A DNA stretch of 64,000 nucleotides from Sipunculus nudus (Eukaryota > Annelida > Sipuncula > Golfingiida > Sipunculidae), in assembly GCA_026874595.1 (NCBI GenBank), contig CM049306.1:97643642-97707641 (forward strand), in the 5' to 3' direction. A model generated the notes under the pieces. That model did not search any database. It saw nothing but the letters and a program-made list of their open reading frames with translations, and was not told the DNA's origin. Made by a program: the position numbers and the translations under genes. This document shows, piece by piece, positions 36,964 to 45,326 of this stretch (positions are counted from its first letter, which is position 1; each line of letters starts with the position of its first letter).

Positions 36964-37250
36964 AGAGTCTGCTATGTCAATACTGACTCTGGTAAGGGTC
37001 TGCTATGTCAATACTGACTCTGGTAAGGGTCTGCTATGTCAATACTGAATGGTTATAGTCTGCTATGTGAATACTGACACTGGTTAGAGTCTGCTATGTG
37101 AATACTGAATGGTTAGAGCCTGCTATATAAATATGACTCTGATTAGAGTCTGCTATGTGAATACTGACTCTGGTAAGGGTCTGCAATGTGAATACTGACT
37201 TGTTAGAGTCTGCTATGTGAATACTGACTCTGGTTAGAGGCTGCTATGAG
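36964..37250 (+). repeat. 29-31-bp minisatellite, ten units
   Basis: Ten units of the form GTCTGCTATGTGAATACTGA recur with steps of 31, 31, 29, 31, 29, 30, 31, 29 and 31 bp. Long units end ACTCTGGTTAGA and short units end ATGGTTAGA, so two unit variants are interspersed. Confidence 0.93.
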
Positions 37251-39325
37251 TGAATGTTATTTCCTTGATTTACCAGAAGATATGTTTTGACCAAACAGCT
37301 GCCTGCTGGTTCTATAGAGACCTTATGTTTTAAGTCTTCCTGGATCTCTTAAATGCAGGAACTGTAACCTTTACACCTATCAATGCACTGATACCTGCAC
37401 TATGTTGGAGGAAAAATAACTTGTTCCTCAAAGTAACCAAAGGAAAGCAGACATCAGGATACCCCTGCACTTGCAACATTTTCCAGCAGCAGTTCTCTGT
37501 ATGCTAAACCTGAATAAATTCTTAGACATGATATCCCTTGGGGGTATTTCTACAGCATCTGTAATCCCCATAAGAACATTATATACTGGAGAATAAAACT
37601 ATTTGTCATTGTGAGGGGTCTTATTTTTAGTGCAGTTTAATTTCATCTATAAGTATGATTCAGAATCTAGTGTCTTGAAGTATTGGAAATCCAATGTATT
37701 GAATAAAGCTCAAGTTTAACTGTTGCTTTTGATGACCACTTTTGATGAATTAAGGCACCAGATGGCAGGGTATGCTAATAACAAATATAGGCAAGTGCAA
37801 GATGTAAACTTGCAGCCAATTACTTATGAGGTACACAATTAGTGAACACAGCAGACTCTAACAAGTTCCTTTTGCAAAGATTCAACATGCAGTTACATAA
37901 TGGCCCCAGACTGCAACAGCAAAAGCCTCTACAAAGTTATTAACCACTTTATCACTGTCTGTCTGTCTTTTTTGGTGCAGACTTACTATTGCTCTTGAAC
38001 TTTCCTCTTTTCTTTTAAAACCTTGTGTAGTTAACTGGGTGCAGAATATTTCTTATAAGATCAGTTCAGCCAATCACAGAATGTGTTTGGTAAAGTAAGC
38101 TTTACCACCTAAAGCAAGTGGTCAAACATTACAACATACCCTCTCATGGTCAACCAAGGAAACTAAGCCAAAAAAGCAGTAATTCAGAAATGGCTGGTGT
38201 TACAATAATGCCAAGTAAAGAGTGTATTCACTGATTAGATATTTTCAGTTTTTACAGATTTTTCACCAATATTATCATTTATTACTTATATTTTGTTTAG
38301 AGCACTTACAGGTATAACAGTTAATGATCTGTAAAAGGTAGTAATTAATAAATGAAAACAGACTGGTTAGGCTCAGTTTTTTAACGCTGGGCATCCACAA
38401 GATTCACTATGGGGTTTTCACTTATTGTGTACAGTGTACCCCATGAGAAATTTATTTCTGGCATCTATAAGCTTGTTTGGCATTTAATGTGTTATGTCAC
38501 AGCATCACTGATACACAGTTATCAGCCATGTCCTTGTACTACACAGGGTCAACTTCTCTCTAACAACTTGTGATGGATATTTATACAGATATTGATTATC
38601 ATTTCTACAGAATCCTTCATGCTGCACATATCATAATGCAGCCTAACAACTAATACTGCTGGTACAAGCATGGCAAGCCATCCAGCAAGGTGACTGAGAT
38701 TGACATTACAACAGGTGGCTGTACACTATGTGTACTTGGCATAAAAACATCTTGGGGTTCTGAGAAAGGGTTTCCATGTGTAAGGTTTATAATTTCTACA
38801 ATAAGGACATGTTAGGGAAGCGCCATCAACCAAGGTTAATTTCTCACTAACTGGATCTTTCAATTTGTGTTTTATGCTGCATTTAGTTCTAGTGAAAGAC
38901 AACATAGGAAGACCCACAATTATCTGAGGTCCCACTGATGTATATTATTACTGCCCCTATGATCATACTGGCAGTGATAATAATCAGACAAAAATAAGCA
39001 TTTGAAATGTATTAAGTGATCCGGCAAAATACAGACAAACAAACCTGGATGAAAACATAATCTCCATGGAGTAGGTAACAAGAAGTATTCTGGAAAGCAA
39101 CAACTAAATCCAGTTAAAAAAATGGACCCCGTGATCACTGGCACCAACATAAACATTACACGAACACCACCTGGCAGGTCCTTTTTTTCAGGCTTACAAG
39201 CAGTATTTCAAAAACTATGCATGTTCATATTCAGGCCACAACACCTGTCAATCAGGAAATACCCTGACTGACTTTGCCCCTGAAAATGTAATGCATGTTC
39301 CCATTTACTGAAATATCCTATGTTG
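37251..39325. other. AT-rich sequence, no gene seen
   Basis: Short ORFs only. I see nothing else that can be supported. Confidence 0.5.
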
Positions 39326-39812
39326 CAGTACCCCATCGACCCAAAACATGGGGTTACACTGTCATTCCAGCTGCAATCCTGGACCTATCAAATTGTTATG
39401 ACAGGTTATACAATGAATTTACATTTGTTCTATTCCAGATATTGGTAGAAACAATTCATAAGTAGAATTTCATGAAAATATATCAAGTGGTTCAAAAGTT
39501 ATAGAGTTCAAAAATAATTTATATATAGCCTGGCTGATCTGACCTTGATAATCCAGTAATCCAGTACCATGAGTAAGTCCAGTCGATGTCGATCAATATT
39601 AGAATATTTTTTCTCACAGGTAATGACAATAATGTTTCAGTTATTAATAATAAAAGCCTCATTGTAAGATAAAAATAAAACACAACAGCCGCTTGCAATA
39701 AATTTTATTCACATATAACATATATGTAAGATCAAATATTCGATAAAAAATACTGGCTTTCATGGTTGTTTTAGTCCCATACTTGGTCTCAACTGGAACT
39801 CCTGGGCCCGAC

Positions 39813-39866
39813 CCCCTCTGGGGCGGACACCCCACTATAACGGATAAATAGTCCGCCCCAGAGGGG
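39813..39866. repeat. Perfect 16-bp inverted repeat
   Basis: CCCCTCTGGGGCGGAC at 39813-39828 and its exact inverse at 39851-39866 are separated by 22 bp. It is followed by GGGGTTTCACTGTA (to 39876), which read on the minus strand is CAGTGAAACCCC next to a TA. This resembles the termini of pogo/Tigger-type elements, but no opposite terminus was found. Confidence 0.88.
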
Positions 39867-40108
39867 TTTCACTGTATGTGATACTTCAAACCTTATGGGG
39901 TTCACCAAAAAATTCAATTTTGACCTATTTGACCTTGATGATGATGGTTGAGGTCACTGGTTTTCGAATTTGTCTTAGGTTTTGGTAGAAACAATTTCAA
40001 TTTAAAATTTCATTAAAAAATGCTGAGTCGTTCAAAAGATATTGCGTTTAAAAGATACACAACACAGACAAAGGTGACGACACCAACAGATGACACTCCA
40101 AACACTAT

Positions 40109-40134
40109 ATGTCCCCCCATGGAAGGGGAGACAT
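40109..40134 (+). other. Family F 3' terminal hairpin
   Basis: ATGTC at 40109-40113 pairs with GACAT at 40130-40134, and CCCC at 40115-40118 pairs with GGGG at 40125-40128. The loop is ATGGAA. Confidence 0.75.
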
Positions 40135-40199
40135 AATAACAGTGCTACTTGATCATGTATGCTGTTTATATATTCCTAGGTATGACTAGAGACGGAAAG

Positions 40200-40322
40200 G
40201 TATGAAAATGAATGAAAATGCAATAATTGAAATTAATTATTTTATGCCCGATTCAATTATTGATTAATGACTGACTTTGATTCAATGCATCAATTATTTG
40301 ATGCATTATTACAGCCCTAATA
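40200..40322 (-). mobile_element. Possible hAT-like terminal fragment
   Basis: Read on the minus strand it begins AGGGCTGTAATAATGCATC and continues with ATTGATGCATTGAATC and AATCAATAATTGAATC. Many animal hAT elements begin AGGGCTG followed by alternating GATTAATC-like motifs; that comparison is from memory. No opposite end or target duplication was found. Confidence 0.3.
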
Positions 40323-40545
40323 ATTAAGCCTTCTGGATTTCAGGGTTCATGCGCATGAGGCTAAGAAAAAATGAAATAGTCACACCCTGTCATTAAGACA
40401 TCTCTGAAATTGTACCAAGATTTTATCATTTTCTATGCTCCTCATGCAAAGGTTATACACTGCAGTATGTCATCCCAGACATCTTTTTGTATAATTGTTT
40501 CTTTGTATGGCAAGGTCACAGTCTCTGGGCTTGACAGCCAGGAAG

Positions 40546-40833
40546 GGCATAAGGCAAAGACTTGTAATCAGTCAAATGAGAGGTATCACACTGTGCATGC
40601 AGCTCCAAATTTGCTACATAAATGCGACACCAGCTCTCATTGGTCTGATAACACCTGTGTGGCACAGGGCAAAGAATCCGACTAATGAGAGTGGGTGTCT
40701 GGGTCTGATCAGGTCATCAAGAGAAGGTGTCACATGTTTTAAATTTGAACCTGGATGCACAATGCAATACCAGATTTTCACTGGTCTGATTACATTTCTT
40801 TGCTCTGTGCCAGCCCTGGTGGCAAAAACCTAG
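40546..40833 (+). repeat. Two diverged 141-bp direct units
   Basis: AATGC-ACCAG followed by TGGTCTGAT occurs at 40621-40649 and 40761-40790, offset by 141 bp. TCACA and AAATTTG segments precede it in both. A GGCACAGGGCAAAG / CTTTGCTCTGTGCC inverted pair is also present. Both overlapping ORFs here (91 and 112 codons) lie inside the repeat and are not convincing. Confidence 0.5.
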
Positions 40834-40865
40834 AGAACCTTGCTATACAAAGCAGCATTATTACA

Positions 40866-41290
40866 ACAAGGCCTACAGGCCTCATGCAAACCTGTGCATA
40901 GGATATACATCAGGTATAATGCTTCCATAATAACATGCTTGACCATCATCTAAAAGTACTTTGTTACTTTTCAAGTTTTTCAAGTTCTTTTGCCCAATGA
41001 GTTCTTTTGCCCATAGAAACCTGGTCAATACAGGTGGCGCCCTAAAATTACCTCAATTTCAAATATGATTCATGTGGTTTTCAAAGGTTTTCTAGCTTTT
41101 TCCCTGTAAAATCTAAGTCAATGCAGATGGCTTAAAAATAAGCTCAATTCGATAGAGTTTTTAGATACCTCAATTTCATATATATGACTCATGTGACCAA
41201 CACCGGCATAATATTTGGTGATGCAAGCTCCTGCTGTTTTCGTGATAGTATGGACAAAGGATGACAGACGAAGAGGAAGAACGTCAGAGA
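40866..41290 (+). mobile_element. Family E element, 40.9 kb
   Basis: The 5' end ACAAGGCCTACAGGCCTCAT at 40866 matches ACATGGCCTACAGGCCTAAT at 59933. GGTGGCGCC lies at 41033-41041. GCAAGCTCCTGCTGTTTTCG near 41225 matches the ends of the other E copies. The 3' terminus is unclear. Confidence 0.55.
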
Positions 41291-41675
41291 ACTGGAATTA
41301 GAGCGTCTGGAATCGAGCTTCCCTTAATTAGCCAGGTGAGTGCTCATATTACATAGGAGTCCTGGACATGAAAGACAAGCTGTATGATTAGCAGGGTCAG
41401 TGTCTTGGGGTTCCTGGATTTTCACCATGAGGATTGGCTGGCCCAGTGGGACACTTTGGTTAGTTCCTGAATGGTAATTTGAGAGAAAGGAACTTTACTG
41501 ACACATCATGAAAGGCTGTGTATCATCCATCAGACTTTTGTATTTAATAAGGAAATTAAAGCTCTGACAAGAATAAAATACAGAAAATTAAAAAAAAAAT
41601 TATCAGGTATCTTTATTATACAATAATATAAGTATTATGATATCTAATGTGCAGACACTAGGTGTATATATTATA

Positions 41676-41800
41676 GAATGGTAATGGTTCTGGATTGTTA
41701 TGTAAAGCCATATCAGCCCTCTAACATTACGACCAGATTACTGGCTGTAAGAGAGCCTTTACGTCTAGGTCTGAGGAATGCATTATAAGGCCCCAATGAG
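41676..41800 (+). repeat. Direct repeat R1
   Basis: A 125-bp block (GAATGGTAATGGTTCTGG through GCATTATAAGGCCCC) recurs in the same orientation at 45206-45326 with roughly 85% identity by eye. It lies 15 bp outside palindromic block P1. Confidence 0.85.
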
Positions 41801-41815
41801 AAACTAGGTACTTTT

Positions 41816-41980
41816 GTTACATTCATTGTGTAAAATCAGTCAATTTGTTAATTGCCTAAAATTTTTAGTCAATTTAAAAATTGCCTGATTCACTCAGGCA
41901 CTTTATAAAATGACTGAAATTTTCAGGCATTTCACAAATTGACTAAAAAATCAGTCCGTTTATTTGACACATTAACTGAA
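41816..41980 (+). repeat. Palindromic block P1
   Basis: A 165-bp block rich in CAGTCAATTTGT and AATTGCCTGA motifs, centred on TGCCTGATTCACTCAGGCA. It is itself a long imperfect hairpin. Its inverse is at 45032-45192. Confidence 0.85.
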
Positions 41981-42149
41981 ATGGAAAAAGAATGAAATAT
42001 TATTGTTTTAAGGTAAAATAGATTAAAATGGCATTTCCTTTATTTCATATACCTTACTCTTACAAAACATTATTACATTTTACATCATATTATTAAACAA
42101 TTTTATAATCTATTCGATCAGAAGCATCCATCTGGCTTAACTCCTGCAG

Positions 42150-43844
42150 AAATAACGACTACGTGTATTCGGCGAAATCAGAGTGGGACCGTTGAAGTGA
42201 GGCATGGATTGAGTACCAAGGGGAAATAGAGTGAGGTGTGTTGCATATTAGCATGGATGTCTGCAGCTTAAATGTGAAAGTAGATTATGCCACCTACCAC
42301 AAAATCCAGAAAGCTATCAAAGTTGTATACAAATGCAAAAAGTCAAACCACTGCCGAGATAGGAGTAATTTTATCCCACGGCAGACAAACAGACGGAGGC
42401 TGTGCAAAAATGGTTGCAGGTGGCGCCACCAGTTTTGCGTATGATAAAGAGCTATGTGAGGTCTATACACAAGCAAATTTTTGGCCAAATCGGCCAAACA
42501 GTTTCCGAGATATGAGCTTGGATGTCTGCAGTGTAATTGTGAATGTAGGTGGTGCCACCTGTCACAAAATCAAGAAAGCTATCCAAGATGTATAAACCTG
42601 CAAAATTTTAGGCAGATAAGTCAAACCACTGCCGAGATATGAGTGATTTTATGCCACTGCAGACAAACAGACGGACACTGTGCAAAAACGGTTGCAGGTG
42701 GCGCCACCAGTTTTGCATATGATAAAGAGCTATGTGAGATCTATACACATGCAAAATTTTGGCCCAATCGATCAAATGGTTCCCAAAATATAAGCCTGGA
42801 TGTCTGCAGCGTAAAAATAAATGTAGGTGGCATCATCTGCCACAAAATCCAGAAAGCTTTCCAAGATGTATAAACCTGCAAAATTTTAGGCAGATAAGTC
42901 AAACCAGTGCGGAGATATGAGTGATTTTATCCCAAGGCAGACAAACAGATGGATGCTGATCAAAAACAGTTGCAGGTGGCACCACTAGTTTTGCGTATGA
43001 CAAAGAGCTATATGAGATCTATACACATGCAAAATTTTGGCCCAATCAGTCAAACGGTTCCCGAGATATGAGTTTGGATGTCTACAGTGTAAACATGAAT
43101 GTAGGTGGCGCCACCTGTCATAAAATCAAGAAAGCTGTCCAGGATGTATACACATGCAAAATTTCAGGTGGATAAGTCCAACAAATGCAGAGATATGTGT
43201 GATTTTATCCCAAGGCAGATGGATGCTGCGCAAAAACGGTTGCAGGTGGCGCCACCAGTTTTGCGTATGATAAAGAGCTATGTGAGATCTATATACATGC
43301 AAAATTTTGGCCCAATCGGTCAAACGGTTCCCGAGATATGAGCTTGGATGTCTGCAGCATAAATGTGAATGTAGGTGGCGCCACCTGTCATAAAATCAAG
43401 AAAGCTGTCCAGGATGTATACACATGCAAAATTTCAGGTGGATCAGTCCAACCAATGCAGAGATATGACTGATTTTATCCCAAGGCAGATGAACAGATGG
43501 ACGCTGTGCAAAAATTATTGCTGGTGGCGCCACCATTTTTAATGTATGTTATAAAGCTATCCAAGGGCTACATTTGAGCAAATGTTTTTTCCGGATTGGT
43601 CAAACGGTTCCTGAGATATAAGGGTTAATGTGTCAAAACAGACGCACAGATGGACGCACTGGAGAGAGGAAAGGTCAGAGGTCAAAACAAAATCGGGGTG
43701 CAGCAGTTCACATGTGACCAGAACATATAATCCCTGGTTTCGTAAAATTTCGCTCAGCGGTTACGGAGGAGTTCTCCGGACACCTACGAGGCGGCAGCGG
43801 CTGACTAAAAAAATAGTATCCGCAAAACTGTTTTGGCGGATACA
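42150..43844 (+). mobile_element. Family D element, copy 2
   Basis: It begins near CGACTACGTGTATTCGGC (42156) and ends in a hairpin at 43816-43843 with arms GTATCCGC and GCGGATAC. The core is the clearest array in the window. GGTGGCGCCACC-type sites lie at about 42418, 42547, 42696, 42825, 42973, 43102, 43243, 43373 and 43523, giving alternating steps of about 129 and 148 bp. The leading ACTAGA seen in copy 1 is missing. A degenerate GACGCACAGATGGACGC tract at about 43640 precedes a 150-bp non-repeated 3' segment shared with copy 1. No credible ORF is present. Confidence 0.8.
43816..43843 (+). other. Family D 3' terminal hairpin (copy 2)
   Basis: GTATCCGC-AAAAC pairs with GTTTT-GGCGGATAC around a one-base loop, with one bulge. 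It is followed by AATTATA. Confidence 0.85.
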
Positions 43845-43861
43845 ATTATATGAGATGTTAA

Positions 43862-45030
43862 TATTTTATTATATCAGGGGCACAATTTCCTTTTGCACTT
43901 TGGCAGTGTAGGCGGGATGACCCCCTCCCTCAAAGCGGGAAAACTGTCAAAAATATCTTTCAAAATCTCAGCAATTTTGAAGCACATTTGGTGTAAAATA
44001 ACACGGGATATTCTCGCTTCAGAAACCAACAACATATTACATTGTTTGACCTAAAAATTTCTCATGGTAACAAACATCCTCTGAGAAACCCCCCCCCCCC
44101 CCCCCCCCCCATCCTTGGTTCTGCGCTTTTCATTTGTTATTTCATAATAAAACTTTGAAATCTGCATGGATCATTCTTTAATGGTTGGGTTTCATGCACA
44201 ATGTCGCGGAAAAAGAGTGAATTATGCCATATGATCAGTCATTATTGTGTTAAGTTAGCTATAAGTTTTTCTGAAAGATTACACATTACAAATGTTACAC
44301 ATTTTGTGAATAACTCTTTATTCATGGCAAAATGACATTCTTGTAAATGTCATTTTTTTTTTGGGGGGGGGGGGGAGGTGTAAAATAGTATGTTCACTAA
44401 GGTCTCACCCCCCTACCCACCCACCCCGTTCCCACCAAAATGCACTTCTGTACGTGTTATTAACAGTTGACTACTCAACACTACCAACCATCACATTTTG
44501 CCTCTAATCAAAGAATGTGGATGGCAAAACTCATTAAAAAAGTAACAAATACATTTGGCATAATTGTGGTTAAACTTTACCCTTTGTAACTAACCTAAGC
44601 ATATATATCTTAATCATATGTTTGATATTAACAACCATGTAACTGTGGTTATCCTTCAACATTCTACATTCATTTCACATAGTATTGCACATTTTTAATA
44701 TATTTAATGTGTTATTCGACCAAAAGCTTCCATTTAACTTAATTCGTGTTCTTACACAAGTAATGATGTAGCCATATGAGTTGTGAAATATAGTATGCAT
44801 ATTTCATAATGTTATAATAGTCTACATATTTCAACTATATGAATCTGGTTATACCCCTTACCAGTCTGTGTATTTTTGTCTTTTTACATGATCAGTATTT
44901 TCCATAATCAGCCTAGAAATAAAAAACAGGCACATGGTTTACTTAAAAGTAGCTGGTTATACTTAATGACAATTTCTGTTTCGCAATAATGAGATATATG
45001 AAACATGACTATGACTATTCCATATCGATT
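43862..45030. other. Sequence with long homopolymers, no gene seen
   Basis: It holds a run of 22 C (44089-44110), T10 followed by G13 (44353-44375) and C-rich CCCACCCACC nearby. The segment 44695-44760 (TTATTCGACCAAAAGCTTCC) resembles 42105-42145 (CTATTCGATCAGAAGCATCC) in direct orientation, which extends the symmetry around the D copy. Confidence 0.6.
44089..44110. repeat. Poly-C tract, 22 bp
   Basis: Twenty-two consecutive C on the plus strand. The length may be unreliable in an assembly. Confidence 0.95.
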
Positions 45031-45031
45031 C

Positions 45032-45192
45032 AGACAATGTGCCAAATAAACAGACTGATTTTTCAGTCAATTTGTAAATTACCTGAAAATTTAAGTCATT
45101 TTACAAAGTGCCTGAGTGAATCAGGCAATTTGTCAATTGACTGAAAATTTCAGGCAACTTACAAATTGACTGATTTTTCACATTGACTGTAA
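45032..45192 (-). repeat. Palindromic block P2, inverse of P1
   Basis: The reverse complement aligns to 41816-41980 along the whole block, including the GTTAC outer end and the GTTTATTTG-CACATT inner end. The central hairpin is TGCCTGAGTGAATCAGGCA. Confidence 0.85.
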
Positions 45193-45205
45193 CATATATA
45201 CTACT

Positions 45206-45326
45206 GAATGGTAATGGTTTTGGGGTGTTATTTACCATATCGGCCCTCTGACATTACTACCAGATTACTGGCTGTCAGAGTGCCTTTACATCTAGGTCTA
45301 AGAAATGCATTATAAGGCCCCATGAG
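45206..45326 (+). repeat. Direct repeat R2
   Basis: Direct copy of 41676-41800, 13 bp outside P2. Confidence 0.85.

Larger units (their letters stand above)
39330..40135 (+). mobile_element. Family F element with inserted hairpin segment
   Basis: Two diverged units share TTGGTAGAAACAATT, AATTTCAT-AAAA and GTTCAAAAG-TAT-G (39440-39510 and 39975-40050). Both carry TGACCTTGAT nearby. The 3' end is a hairpin at 40109-40134 (ATGTC and CCCC pairing with GGGG and GACAT, one C/A mismatch), then AATAA. The segment at about 39600-39876 between the units holds a perfect inverted repeat and may be a separate insertion. The CCATGGAAG loop is shared with the end at 12916-12940. Confidence 0.55.

Noticed and set aside
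36964-37250. CRISPR-like array
   Set aside because: Units are contiguous 29-31-bp tandem repeats without unique spacers, in a eukaryotic-looking sequence.
40410-40833. 91- and 112-codon overlapping forward ORFs
   Set aside because: They overlap in different frames across a diverged 141-bp repeat, with no recognisable motif.
42287-42873. Overlapping ORFs of 67-102 codons
   Set aside because: They lie inside the family D tandem array. The frames recur because the units recur, and they overlap on both strands.
41816-45192. 3.4-kb autonomous transposon with P1/P2 as terminal repeats
   Set aside because: No transposase-like frame exists inside. The interior is largely a family D element, and the flanking R repeats do not behave as a target duplication.
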